In this document: one piece after another, positions 45,471-54,537 of the stretch
Numbering within the stretch: the stretch's first letter is position 1
How the letters are laid out: each line of letters opens with the position of its first letter
Source of the DNA: Yoonia sp.
GTDB lineage: Bacteria > Pseudomonadota > Alphaproteobacteria > Rhodobacterales > Rhodobacteraceae
Assembly (NCBI RefSeq): GCF_014859355.1
Contig: NZ_JACUUJ010000007.1
Span: forward strand, 23,770-87,769
Length of the DNA: 64,000 nucleotides
Reading direction: 5' to 3'
Made by a program: the position numbers and the translations under genes
The notes under the pieces: generated by a model
Databases searched by the model: none
What the model saw: only the letters and a program-made list of their open reading frames with translations
What the model was told of the DNA's origin: nothing

Positions 45471-46226
45471 ATGCTGGAAATCAAGGGCCTGAAGGTCAAA
45501 CTGGAAGAAGAAGATAAAGAAATCCTCAAAGGGGTGGATCTGAACATCGCGCCTGGTATGGTGCATGCGATCATGGGGCCAAACGGGTCGGGCAAATCAA
45601 CCCTGTCCTATGTGTTGTCCGGGCGCGACGGTTATGTCGTGACCGACGGGTCGGCAACGCTGGACGGTGTTGATCTGCTGTCCATGGCGCCCGAAGAACG
45701 TGCTGCTGCCGGTTTGTTTCTGGCCTTTCAGTACCCGGTCGAAATTCCCGGTGTGGGCAACATGACATTTTTGCGCACAGCGGTGAACGCCCAACGCAAG
45801 GCGCGCGGGCAGGATGAACTGAGCGCTGGGGATTTTCTGAAGGTTGTGCGCGAAAAAGCCAAAAGCCTGAAAATTGACGCCGAAATGCTGAAACGTCCGG
45901 TCAACGTCGGGTTTTCCGGCGGCGAGAAAAAGCGCAATGAAATCCTGCAAATGGCGATGCTGGAACCCAAGATGTGCATTCTGGACGAAACCGACAGCGG
46001 CTTGGATGTCGATGCGATGAAACTGGTGGCAGAAGGCGTGAACGCGCTGCGGTCCGAAGGGCGGTCGTTTCTGGTGATCACCCACTATCAGCGTTTGCTG
46101 GATCATATCAAACCCGATGTGGTGCATATCATGGCCGATGGCCGCATCATCAAAACCGGCGGCCCCGAATTGGCGCTTGAGGTTGAAAACAACGGTTACG
46201 CAGATATCCTGACAGAGGTGGCCTGA
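45471..46226 (+). CDS. sufC: Fe-S cluster assembly ATPase SufC
   Basis: ABC-type ATPase of SufBCD, soluble, 251 residues. Walker A GPNGSGKST (near 37-45), Q-loop AFQYPVEIPGVGNMTFLRTA, signature VGFSGGEKKRNEILQMAML and Walker B CILDETDSGLD. It overlaps sufD by one base (TGATG). ATG 45471 after GAGGAG. Confidence 0.98.
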   Translation: MLEIKGLKVKLEEEDKEILKGVDLNIAPGMVHAIMGPNGSGKSTLSYVLSGRDGYVVTDGSATLDGVDLLSMAPEERAAAGLFLAFQYPVEIPGVGNMTFLRTAVNAQRKARGQDELSAGDFLKVVREKAKSLKIDAEMLKRPVNVGFSGGEKKRNEILQMAMLEPKMCILDETDSGLDVDAMKLVAEGVNALRSEGRSFLVITHYQRLLDHIKPDVVHIMADGRIIKTGGPELALEVENNGYADILTEVA

Positions 46227-47512
46227 TGGCGTTGGCAAAACTGAAACAGGACACGACAGCGGCGCGGCTGGCGGATGTGACGCTGCCTACGGGTGCTGCT
46301 TGGGCAAATGCGGCGCGGGCTGATGCCTTGGCGCGTGTGCGTGCGATGGGCCTGCCGACCCGGCGGGATGAATATTGGAAATTCACCGATCCGACATCGC
46401 TGACGGCGGTGGATGCGCCTGCGGCGGCCTTGTTTGATACGGATGAGGCACCGCTGTTTGATGCCGTCGACCGCGTGAAAATCGTATTCGTCGATGGTAT
46501 TCTGGATGCGGCTGCGTCCGACGATCTGACCGTTGAAGGGGTCGTGATCGAACGGCTGGCCGATGTGATGGCGGCGGATATTCATTGGGCCAGGGATATT
46601 TACGGCGTGCTGGAAACCTGCGGCCAAAAACCCGTCGAACGGGCGCTGGCGGCGCTGAACACGGCAATGGCCACCGATGGTGTGGTTATTCATGCAACGG
46701 CCAAGGCAGCCAAGCCGATCAACCTGATCTATCTGCACAGTGATCCGGCATCTGACGTTGTGCTGCACAATCTGGTCAAGGTCGATGCAGGTGCAGAGGT
46801 GACATTGCTGGAAACTGGCCCGGCGGCGGCGCGGTTTTCGAAATGTCTTGAGGTGGATGTGGCCGAAGGTGGCGCGTTTCACCACGTGCGGGTGCAGGGG
46901 CGCGATCATGAACGTCGTGCTGTAACCCATTGTTTTGCAAGGATTTCTGCCCAAAGCACATTCAAGTCCTTTACGCTGACCTTTAACGGCGTGCTGACGC
47001 GGAATGAATGTGTGATTGACATTGTTGGCGATGATGCAACCGCCCATGTGGCGGGGGCTTGCGTCGGCGACGGGCATGATTTTCACCACGACGACACGGT
47101 GTTCGTCACCCATGACGCGCTGCGCGGCGAAAGCCGCCAGGTGTTCAAAAAGGTGTTGCGCAACGGGGCGGTGGGCGTGTTTCAGGGCAAGATCCTTGTG
47201 AAACAGGGCGCGCAGAAAACGGATGGCTATCAGATCAGCCAGTCGTTGCTTTTGGATGATGACAGTCAATTCCTTGCCAAGCCGGAATTGGAAATCTACG
47301 CCGATGATGTGGCCTGTTCGCATGGGTCAACCACCGGGGCAATTGATGAAACGGCGCTGTATTATCTGCGGTCGCGCGGTGTGCCTGCGGATCAGGCGCG
47401 CAATTTGCTGACCTTGGCCTTTCTGGCTGAATCGCTGGAAGAAATTGCAGATCCGGCCTTGGCCAACGATCTGCGTGATCGACTGGAATCCTGGCTGGCG
47501 CGTCATCGCTGA
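46226..47512 (+). CDS. sufD: Fe-S cluster assembly protein SufD
   Basis: SufB paralogue that completes the SufBC2D complex. The 428-residue product has an N-terminal helical part with MGLPTRRDEYWKFTDPTSLT, a beta-helix core and the conserved C-terminus QFLAKPELEIYADDVACSHG followed by STTGAIDETALYYLRSRGVP. It overlaps both neighbours by one base. Confidence 0.97.
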   Translation: MALAKLKQDTTAARLADVTLPTGAAWANAARADALARVRAMGLPTRRDEYWKFTDPTSLTAVDAPAAALFDTDEAPLFDAVDRVKIVFVDGILDAAASDDLTVEGVVIERLADVMAADIHWARDIYGVLETCGQKPVERALAALNTAMATDGVVIHATAKAAKPINLIYLHSDPASDVVLHNLVKVDAGAEVTLLETGPAAARFSKCLEVDVAEGGAFHHVRVQGRDHERRAVTHCFARISAQSTFKSFTLTFNGVLTRNECVIDIVGDDATAHVAGACVGDGHDFHHDDTVFVTHDALRGESRQVFKKVLRNGAVGVFQGKILVKQGAQKTDGYQISQSLLLDDDSQFLAKPELEIYADDVACSHGSTTGAIDETALYYLRSRGVPADQARNLLTLAFLAESLEEIADPALANDLRDRLESWLARHR

Positions 47513-48012
47513 TGTCGGTGACCGGTGACATGTTGCGCAGCTGGCGCGCGCCGCGTGCCGTGATGCGTGACCTGCTTGATCAGGGCAAACGCGAAGATCG
47601 GGCAATTGCCTATCTGTTGATCGGGTGTTTCCTGATCTTCGTGGCGCAATGGCCGCGTCTGTCACGCATTCAAGCGGGTTTTGAACCATCTCCATGGCCC
47701 GGTGACATCAATTTTGAAGGCATGATGACCTATACGTTTTATGCGGTCGTCATCATTTTGCCGTTGGCTCTTTATGCGGTGGCGGCACTGTCGCGGCTGG
47801 TGGCGAAGGCGTTCGGCGGGCAAGGCAGCTGGTATGGCGCGCGGCTGGCTTTTTTCTGGACTTTGCTGGCGACGACACCTCTTTTGCTGCTACACGGTCT
47901 GGTGCGGGGCCTGCTTGGGCCTGGCATACAATCCACCCTGGTGGGGGCTGCATGGGCTGTGGTCTTTGGGTACATCTGGGTGCAATCCCTGCGCGAGGCG
48001 GAAAGCGACTGA
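47512..48012 (+). CDS. Yip1-family membrane protein (first)
   Basis: A 166-residue protein with four predicted membrane segments (about 36-52, 78-96, 110-130, 138-155) and a Yip1-like layout; LIGCFLIFVAQWPRLSRIQ marks the first segment. Function unknown. It starts at the last base of the sufD stop (TGATG), so it is translated with sufD. A second Yip1-like protein follows directly, also with TGATG overlap. Confidence 0.8.
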   Translation: MSVTGDMLRSWRAPRAVMRDLLDQGKREDRAIAYLLIGCFLIFVAQWPRLSRIQAGFEPSPWPGDINFEGMMTYTFYAVVIILPLALYAVAALSRLVAKAFGGQGSWYGARLAFFWTLLATTPLLLLHGLVRGLLGPGIQSTLVGAAWAVVFGYIWVQSLREAESD

Positions 48013-48608
48013 TGGCATTTAATTTTCAGAATTTGTTGAACATGGTGGGGCGGTCCGTCGCCGAACCGGCGGTTGTCGCGCGCGAGGTGCTGGCCACACA
48101 GTGGGACCGCAGCGCGTTGTGGTCGGCCCTGGCGCTGGTAACGGTGTTGAATGTTCTGTTGCTGGCGACGATGCAAATGCTGTCGCCCGTGCCGGATGCG
48201 CTAGAACAACAGGGCATCATGCTGACGCCGTTCACTTACACCATTTTGGTGGGGTCGTTTCTGGTGTTGTTCGTGATTTCCATTCAGGCCTTTGGCCGGA
48301 TGTTGGGCGGGCAGGGCAGCTTTGACGCAACGCTGACGCTGATGGTCTGGTTTCAGGTGATCAGTCTGGTTTTCGAGGCGGTGCAGGTCTTGCTTGTGCT
48401 GGTCAGCCCGTTTCTGGGTGGCCTGTTCGGCATGGCATCCTTGGTTGTCTTGTTCTGGTGCATGTTGAATTTTATTAATGTATTGCATGGGTTTGAAAGC
48501 CGGGGAAAGGCGCTGTTCACCCTTGTGCTGGCCCTGATCGGCACCGCGATCGGCGCGGCGATGATCCTTGCGGTTGTGGGCGTGAATGTGCCCGGAGGAA
48601 CAATATGA
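48012..48608 (+). CDS. Yip1-family membrane protein (second)
   Basis: A 198-residue protein with five or so predicted membrane segments; FGRMLGGQGSFDATLTLMVW carries the most recognisable Yip1 sequence. It shares general layout with its neighbour (FGGQGSWYGARLAFF in the first, LGGQGSFDATLTLMV here), so the pair probably arose by duplication or works as a heteromer (inference). Start overlaps the previous gene; its end overlaps sufS (ATGA). Confidence 0.8.
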   Translation: MAFNFQNLLNMVGRSVAEPAVVAREVLATQWDRSALWSALALVTVLNVLLLATMQMLSPVPDALEQQGIMLTPFTYTILVGSFLVLFVISIQAFGRMLGGQGSFDATLTLMVWFQVISLVFEAVQVLLVLVSPFLGGLFGMASLVVLFWCMLNFINVLHGFESRGKALFTLVLALIGTAIGAAMILAVVGVNVPGGTI

Positions 48609-49828
48609 CCTTTGATGTGGCAAAGATACGCGCTGATTTCCCAATCCTGTCGCGTCAGGTGAACGGCAAGCCACTGGTTTACCTTGATAACGGGGCCTCG
48701 GCGCAGAAACCGCAGGTGGTGATTGATGCGATTACCCGCGCCTACAGCGATGAATATGCCAATGTGCATCGCGGCCTGCATTACCTGTCCAACCTTGCGA
48801 CCGAAAAATACGAAGGCGTGCGCGGCACGATCGCGCGGTTTCTGAATGCCGGGTCAGAGGACGAGATCATCATGAACTCGGGCACCACCGAAGGCATCAA
48901 TATGGTGGCCTATGGCTGGGCCATGCCGCGGATGCAGGCAGGCGATGAAATCGTGCTGTCGATCATGGAACACCATGCCAATATCGTGCCATGGCATTTC
49001 CTGCGCGAACGGCAAGGCGTGGTGATCAAATGGGTTGAAGTTGACAGTAACGGCGATCTGGACCCGCAAAAGGTGATTGACGCCATCAGCCCAAAAACCA
49101 AGCTGGTTGCCATGACCCATATGTCGAATGTGTTGGGCACGGTGGTGGATGTGAAGACGATCACGCAGGGTGCCCATGCGAAAGGTGTGCCTGTGCTGGT
49201 GGACGGGTCACAGGCGGCGGTGCATCTGCCTGTTGATGTGCGGGATATCGGTTGCGATTTCTATGCGATCACAGGGCACAAGCTTTATGGGCCTTCAGGT
49301 TCTGGCGCGATTTACGTGCGCCAGGAAAGAATGGCGGAAATGCGTCCCTTTATGGGGGGCGGTGACATGATCCGCGAAGTCGGGCGCGATACGGTCACGT
49401 GGAACGATCCGCCGATGAAATTCGAGGCAGGCACACCTGGCATTGTCCAGATGATCGGGCTGGGTGTGGCGCTGGATTATATGACAAATGTCGGTATGGA
49501 AAATATCGCAGCGCACGAACACGCCTTGCGCGATTATGCCCGCGACCGGCTGGACGGGTTGAACTGGCTTAGCGTGCAGGGCACATCGGCAAACAAGGGG
49601 GCGATTTTTTCCTTTACGCTGGATGGTGCAGCGCACGCGCATGATATTTCCACCGTGCTGGATAAAAAAGGCGTGGCTGTGCGCGCGGGCAGCCATTGCG
49701 CCATGCCGCTGATGGATCACATGGGCACGACAGCGACCTGCCGTGCCTCTTTTGGCATGTATAACACAACGAAAGAGGTGGATGTGCTGATCGAGGCGTT
49801 GGAGCTTTGCCACGATCTGTTTGCGTAA
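48605..49828 (+). CDS. sufS: Cysteine desulfurase SufS (class II)
   Basis: Supplies sulfur for the SufBCD scaffold. The 407-residue product has VYLDNGASAQKPQVVIDAIT, the PLP lysine in YAITGHKLYGPSGSGAIYV (K226) and the catalytic cysteine in RAGSHCAMPLMDHMGTTATC (C365) in the short loop of class II enzymes. It overlaps the second Yip1 gene. No sufE or iscA-like gene follows; the next gene is convergent. Confidence 0.97.
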   Translation: MTFDVAKIRADFPILSRQVNGKPLVYLDNGASAQKPQVVIDAITRAYSDEYANVHRGLHYLSNLATEKYEGVRGTIARFLNAGSEDEIIMNSGTTEGINMVAYGWAMPRMQAGDEIVLSIMEHHANIVPWHFLRERQGVVIKWVEVDSNGDLDPQKVIDAISPKTKLVAMTHMSNVLGTVVDVKTITQGAHAKGVPVLVDGSQAAVHLPVDVRDIGCDFYAITGHKLYGPSGSGAIYVRQERMAEMRPFMGGGDMIREVGRDTVTWNDPPMKFEAGTPGIVQMIGLGVALDYMTNVGMENIAAHEHALRDYARDRLDGLNWLSVQGTSANKGAIFSFTLDGAAHAHDISTVLDKKGVAVRAGSHCAMPLMDHMGTTATCRASFGMYNTTKEVDVLIEALELCHDLFA

Positions 49829-49838
49829 CGCGCGCGGT

Positions 49839-51329
49839 TTAGTCCGTGCGCCCCATCAAGCGGTCAACGGGCGCATAGTCGTCCGTCAGGATCAGGTCCG
49901 ACCGCGCAACCAGCTGGTCAACCCAAGACTGTGCCAATGCGCCAAAGATCATCGGATCAGGGGCAGGGGCGACAAAACTGTCAACCCGCGTTGGCGCATC
50001 ACCCGCCACAACGATGAAAACCATGCGCGCACCGGGATCTGGCACAATCTGTTGCGTCCAAACCTCGACCGTGGGAAACGTCGTTTGTAATGTCCGCACG
50101 AATGCTGACAATGTATCCAGCCGATCCTCGAAATCGACGACATTCATGAGGTAACTGCCCTGCGGGTTCAGCCGGGATTTGACCAGCTTGAAAAATTCCT
50201 GCGTGATCAGATGCGCCGGCACGGCGATATCGGTAAAGGCATCCCCGATGATCAGATCATAGGTTGCCGCCGGACGGCCCCGCAGGGCGGTGCGGGCATC
50301 TTCGTGCAAGACCGTGGCGCTGGCGGGATCGAACCAGAAGTCACGCATGGCGACCTGTGTCACCATTGGGTCAATTTCGGCCACGGTCAGCGGACCTGCG
50401 CCCGTGGCATGAAGCGCCCGCGGGACCGAATAGGTCCCGCCGCCAATGAAAAATGCGCTGAAGTCCGGCCGTGGCGCACGCAGAGCCGCCAGCGACTGAA
50501 GCATCGCGGCATGTTCGGTAAAGGCCACATCGGGGGTATTTTGCGCACTGATCCCGTGAACAAGGTGGTCAATCACCATCAACCGCACCGGAAAGGCCGG
50601 GTCGGCACTGACATCAACGGTGCGGATGCAGAAATAGTGGCTTTCCACATCGCATGGGCCAGAGGCAAAGGCCCCACGCGCCGCAAGACCCAGCGCAGCC
50701 AGCGCCAACAGCAAAGGCCAGACGAGCCGCGCGCGCCCCAGTCTCAGGCAGATCAATGCGGTGCCGATATAAGCCAGCGTCACAACGGCCAGCGTGCCGG
50801 TCGATCCCAACCACGAAATAAAGACAAAGCCCGCCAGCAACGTCCCGGCAATCGCCCCGATTGCCCCCGAGGCAAAAAGCGCCCCCAGCGCCCGGCCAGA
50901 GCGCGCCTGACCTGAAATCGCGATCTGCGTCAGCACCGGCGCAGGCACGCCGGCGAAAAGTGACGGCAGAAAAAACACCGCCATTGCAATGATCACGATC
51001 GACCAGACAGGATGCCCGACAATATTCAGGATCGGTCCTGCCGTCATCGCAAGAAGCGCGCTCGCCCCCGCAGTGCTGAGCGCCGCCGCCAGCAAGATCC
51101 AGCCGGTGCGGCGCAGCGCATCTTCGCCTATGCGTTCGGCCAGTCGCCCGCCCCACCAATGCCCTGCGGAAAATCCCGCCAGCACCACCGCAATGATCGC
51201 TGTCCACGTATAAAGCGACATGCCGACATAGGGTGCCAGCATCCGCCCGGCGACGATTTCAACAACCAACGATGCGGCTGAAACAGTAGCTTGTAACAAG
51301 ACAAGAAGAAATAAAGGTGGTGTGCGCAT
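49839..51329 (-). CDS. Fused MFS-type membrane/spermidine-synthase-like protein
   Basis: A 496-residue protein with about six to seven N-terminal membrane segments (VEIVAGRMLAPYVGMSLYTW in the first loop, a hallmark of this fused family) and a C-terminal spermidine-synthase-like Rossmann domain (about 245-496: FFIGGGTYSVPRALHATGAG, VAEIDPMVTQVAMRDF, YDLIIGDAFTDIAVPAHLIT). The aminopropyltransferase aspartate that orients the substrate is present (IGDAFTD). Whether it makes polyamine is not known. It is convergent with sufS (10 bases). Confidence 0.85.
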   Translation of the reverse strand: MRTPPLFLLVLLQATVSAASLVVEIVAGRMLAPYVGMSLYTWTAIIAVVLAGFSAGHWWGGRLAERIGEDALRRTGWILLAAALSTAGASALLAMTAGPILNIVGHPVWSIVIIAMAVFFLPSLFAGVPAPVLTQIAISGQARSGRALGALFASGAIGAIAGTLLAGFVFISWLGSTGTLAVVTLAYIGTALICLRLGRARLVWPLLLALAALGLAARGAFASGPCDVESHYFCIRTVDVSADPAFPVRLMVIDHLVHGISAQNTPDVAFTEHAAMLQSLAALRAPRPDFSAFFIGGGTYSVPRALHATGAGPLTVAEIDPMVTQVAMRDFWFDPASATVLHEDARTALRGRPAATYDLIIGDAFTDIAVPAHLITQEFFKLVKSRLNPQGSYLMNVVDFEDRLDTLSAFVRTLQTTFPTVEVWTQQIVPDPGARMVFIVVAGDAPTRVDSFVAPAPDPMIFGALAQSWVDQLVARSDLILTDDYAPVDRLMGRTD

Positions 51330-51449
51330 TGGTTTTCTCTGGATTTCGGGTCACGTGACATTGCGCGTTGTGGACCATGACGACAACCCTGAAATTTTCG
51401 AAAACAGGCCGTTGCAGCAACCGGAAAGAACGCGTAAGAGAACCGCAAT

Positions 51450-51526
<77 letters not shown>

Positions 51527-51889
51527 AAAATCAGGATATATAAATAACTTACAATTCCGCGCATTTGTGGACCTTACGCTTATGTGGAAAAGTCGCGTAA
51601 GCAGTGCAATCGCGGCAGTGACCTGAGTCTGTATCGATAACCCATCGAATCTTTCGTGCGGCCAAATGGGCGAAGGCGCGTGACTGTCAGCCAGGTGTGT
51701 TCCATTGCAGGTTATTTGGGGTCGCGACCGCCGCTGGGTGTCCAGCTTGCGACCGGGCGAAATGCGCCCGAAAATTGCGGCGAAATAAACGTTTTCTTGT
51801 TAATTTGCTTCGGTTTTCGCCAGTTCCCACTGTTCGTGTCTCTTGCGGAGTCGGGGCGGTGTCAGCGACTTTTTGGAACGGTAGCATGG
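51527..51889. other. Non-coding stretch after tRNA-Arg
   Basis: About 360 bases with no supported gene on either strand. Two small inverted repeats are seen: CTTACGC/GCGTAAG near 51575-51603, and CGGGCG-AAATG-CGCCCG at 51754-51770 followed by AAAATTG. It is AT-richer than its surroundings and borders the broken RND gene, so it may be decayed or foreign DNA. Confidence 0.5.
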
Positions 51890-52645
51890 CGCGGTGTCCT
51901 TGGCCGTATGTCCTCAAGCGTTGTGTAGAACGCCGGCATCACCAACAGGATCAGGACCATTGCCGCCAAGAGCCCGAAGACGATCGAGATCACCGATGGC
52001 TTGGGTGTCTGTGCCTGGGTCGAGGTCTCCAGCAGGTGGGGCGCCATGCCCATGATCGTGATCGACACCGAGACGAAGATCGGGCGGAACCGCGACCGCA
52101 CGGCCTAGCCTGCGGCCAGCGCTGCGGAAAGTCCTTCGGTACGACGGCGTTGTTCACCACAATGCCCGCAAGTGACGCCGCGCCTACCAGCGACGGCATC
52201 GCGATTTTGTAGCCCATCAGAACACGGCCCCAGATCGCGCCCAGAAATGCCAGCGGAATGGTCATCATCACGATCAGCGGCGCGACGTAACTGTGGAAAT
52301 GGAAACTGAGCACAAGATAGATACCCACGAGCCCGATCAGGAACCCGCGCAGGAAGGAGCCGACGGTTTTCGCCAAATTCGCGGCTTGCCCGCCGATCTC
52401 GAAGATGAGGCCGGGGGTGTGGCCACCAGACCGGGCAGAAATTCGTCAGCCAGCCGTGCGATGATCGCGTCACCATTGCCAATCCGGCCGTGCACTTCGG
52501 CCGCATCGGTCAGTGCGCGCAGACCGTTGCGGCGTGTGATGCTGTCCCAACCCCGCGCCACGGTAACCTCTGCGATGCTGGCCCGTGTCTCGGCGCCGGG
52601 CAGATCGACCGCAACGGTGGCGACTCGGGATAGAGGTTGCAGCTG
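51890..52645 (-). pseudogene. Remnant of an RND-type efflux transporter, multiple frameshifts
   Basis: Three minus-strand pieces in different frames, in the right order, carry RND inner-membrane pump sequence: VARGWDSITRRNGLRALT (52337-52645, frame 1), then GSFLRGFLIGLVGIYLVLSF and PSLVGAASLAGIVVNNAVV (about 52110-52376, frame 2), then RFRPIFVSVSITIMGMAP with VFGLLAAMVLILLVMPAFYT (about 51890-52100, frame 3). At least two frameshifts and the loss of the first three quarters of the gene show that it is dead. The preserved part spans a late periplasmic loop and the C-terminal membrane helices. Confidence 0.85.
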
Positions 52646-52838
52646 TCAATCGTGTATGTTGGTGATCTATAACTCACAAAAGGTTATACATGTCGGGCCG
52701 TCAAAGCGCGCAAGAGCGAAAGGTGCAGGAGGGCGTTTTCGATGAAGTCACAAGGTAATGTGCTGCGCATTGCGGGGGTTTTGCGACTGCCTCTGGCCTG
52801 CTGACGGTTCTTTCGGGCGGCATCGCGCTGTTGGCGCG
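52646..52838. other. Short non-coding stretch between RND remnant and nsrR-like gene
   Basis: About 190 bases with small open frames only, none with family sequence. One at 52690-52758 encodes 22 residues (MSGRQSAQERKVQEG...) but has no support. The stretch ends at the Rrf2 gene stop. Confidence 0.4.
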
Positions 52839-53252
52839 TCAGGCGCTTTCGGGGCGATAGAGGCAATCGGCCAGGGTGCTGTGGTTAAGGTCGTCGATGA
52901 AGACCGCCTCGGCATGGGCCAGCCGCGCCTTCAACCGGCAGTGCGGGGTCAGGGTGCAGGCGTTGGCGCCAGCGGCAAAGCATTCCACCAGCGCCTGATC
53001 GGTCTCGAGGATCGCGACGACATCGCCCAGGCGGATGTCCGCAGGCGCGCGGGCCAGCATCGCCCCGCCGCCGCCCCCGCGCCGGGTTTCCAGAAGACCT
53101 GCCGCCGCCAGCGCCGAAATCACCTTGGCCAGATGGTTGCGCGACACCCCGAACTCGGCGGCAAGCTCGGCGGCTGTGAATGCGCGACCTGGCGTGCCCG
53201 CCATGCGCATCAACACACGCAGACCGTAGTCGGTAAAAGAGGTGAGGCGCAT
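52839..53252 (-). CDS. nsrR: Rrf2-family nitric-oxide-type repressor (NsrR-like)
   Basis: A 137-residue Rrf2 regulator with winged helix RLTSFTDYGLRVLMRMAGTP and EFGVSRNHLAKVISALAAAG, and three cysteines in VECFAAGANACTLTPHCRLK (C near 89, 97 and 103; spacing CX7CX5C) that can hold an Fe-S cluster. NsrR senses NO and represses NO-detoxification genes. Divergence from the hemerythrin, nnrS and nnrU genes supports the call. ATG 53252 is chosen over the frame start at 53312 because of AGGA upstream and the conserved MRLTxFTDY start. Confidence 0.88.
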   Translation of the reverse strand: MRLTSFTDYGLRVLMRMAGTPGRAFTAAELAAEFGVSRNHLAKVISALAAAGLLETRRGGGGGAMLARAPADIRLGDVVAILETDQALVECFAAGANACTLTPHCRLKARLAHAEAVFIDDLNHSTLADCLYRPESA

Positions 53253-53359
53253 GGTCGCGTTCCTGATTTGGTATTTGCAATGCGTATTACGATGGTTTAA
53301 TCGGTAAATCAAATGCCGAATTCACTCGGTGCTGATGATTCCCACAAAAGGGACATGCC

Positions 53360-53845
53360 ATGCACGACGATGCCACAGCCGCAGTGCCGCAGGAAACCGG
53401 CGCCCTGATCGACCACATCCTGACCAATTATCATGCGATGCACAGGGCCGACCTTGCATCGCTGATCCCTCTGGCCGCACGCGTCGAACAGGTTCACGCC
53501 GATGATTCCGATGCCCCCAAGGGTCTTGCCCGTGTCCTGACAAGGCTTGCGCACGAGATGGAAGATCACATGACCAAAGAAGAAATGATTCTGTTTCCGG
53601 CCATGCGCGTGGGTGGCGGGGCGGGCATCGAACACCCCATAGCGGTGACGCGCGCCGATCATGATGATCACGCCGTGTCCATATCGCTGATCCGCAAGCT
53701 GACAGGCGATCTGACACCGCCAAAACATGCCTGCGGGTTCTGGCGGTCCCTTTATGTTGGCACGACGACGCTGATTGATGAACTGGCCGCCCACATCGCG
53801 CTGGAAAACGACGTGTTTTTCCCCCGGTTCGCGCCGGCAAGATGA
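53360..53845 (+). CDS. Hemerythrin-like (YtfE/DnrN-type) protein
   Basis: A 161-residue four-helix protein with the hemerythrin ligands in order: LIDHILTNYHAMHRADL, AHEMEDHMTKEEMILFPAM, IEHPIAVTRADHDDH and ELAAHIALENDVFFPRFAP. It matches the diiron domain of the RIC proteins that repair Fe-S clusters damaged by NO, but lacks the N-terminal ScdA_N cysteine domain. Divergent from nsrR (107 bases), overlapping the next gene by four bases, so it probably starts the NO-response transcript. Confidence 0.9.
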   Translation: MHDDATAAVPQETGALIDHILTNYHAMHRADLASLIPLAARVEQVHADDSDAPKGLARVLTRLAHEMEDHMTKEEMILFPAMRVGGGAGIEHPIAVTRADHDDHAVSISLIRKLTGDLTPPKHACGFWRSLYVGTTTLIDELAAHIALENDVFFPRFAPAR

Positions 53846-54537
53846 CCAAGGACGGCACATATGCATCGCCGCCTTGCATGGCGGCAGAAGTGGATCGCGC
53901 ATATTTTGATCCGCTGGGCATTGACCCCGAACAGGCGCGTGATGTGGCGCGCTGGCGTCGCGCCGAACGGGCACGGCTGGCCGCGCTGAGAGAGGGCCTG
54001 GGCCAAGCCGGGCGGGCGCAGGTTTCGGACAGGATCGTGGGGCATCTGGTGACAGTGCTGGCCGATCGCGGGGTGGGGCGCGGATGCGTCCTGTCCGGCT
54101 ACTGGCCGATCAAGGGCGAACCCGACCTGCGCCCGGCCTTGTCCGATCTGCACCGCACGGGCGTCACCATCGCCTTGCCGGTGGTCGAGACGCGCGCCGC
54201 GCCGCTGGTTTTTCGCCGCTGGACACCCCAGACCAGACTGGTGCGCGGCGACTGGAACATCCCGGTTCCCCCGCCCGAGGCCGATGAGTTGGTGCCTGAT
54301 ACCGCACTCGCGCCTTGCCTTGGGTGGGCTGACGGCTGCTATCGGCTGGGCTGGGGTGGCGGATATTTCGACCGGACGCTGGCCGCGCTTTCGCCGCGCC
54401 CCCTGACCATCGGTGTGGCATTTTCCGCCGCGCGTTTGCCTACGATCTTTCCGCAACCCCATGACATCCCGCTGGGCCTGATCCTGACCGAGGACGGCGT
54501 CGCAGCCACAAGGCCAGAAACAAGGACAGACAAATGA
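53842..54537 (+). CDS. 5-formyltetrahydrofolate cyclo-ligase, N-terminally extended
   Basis: Recycles 5-formyl-THF to 5,10-methenyl-THF with ATP. The 231-residue product ends with the signature DGCYRLGWGGGYFDRTLAAL and has LSGYWPIKGEPDLRPALSDL and ALPVVETRAAPLVFRRW. About 40 residues before the usual start (KDGTYASPPCMAAEVDRAYF) are extra; they may be translated since the ATG overlaps the hemerythrin stop, or a later start could be used (no strong site was seen). Its place between hemerythrin and nnrS, rather than with 6S RNA or folate genes, is notable. Confidence 0.88.
   Translation: MTKDGTYASPPCMAAEVDRAYFDPLGIDPEQARDVARWRRAERARLAALREGLGQAGRAQVSDRIVGHLVTVLADRGVGRGCVLSGYWPIKGEPDLRPALSDLHRTGVTIALPVVETRAAPLVFRRWTPQTRLVRGDWNIPVPPPEADELVPDTALAPCLGWADGCYRLGWGGGYFDRTLAALSPRPLTIGVAFSAARLPTIFPQPHDIPLGLILTEDGVAATRPETRTDK

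Noticed and set aside
53253..53359. NsrR operator in the nsrR-hemerythrin gap
   Set aside because: GGTATTTGCAATGCGTATTACG has repeated GTATT parts but does not form a convincing palindrome of the known type.
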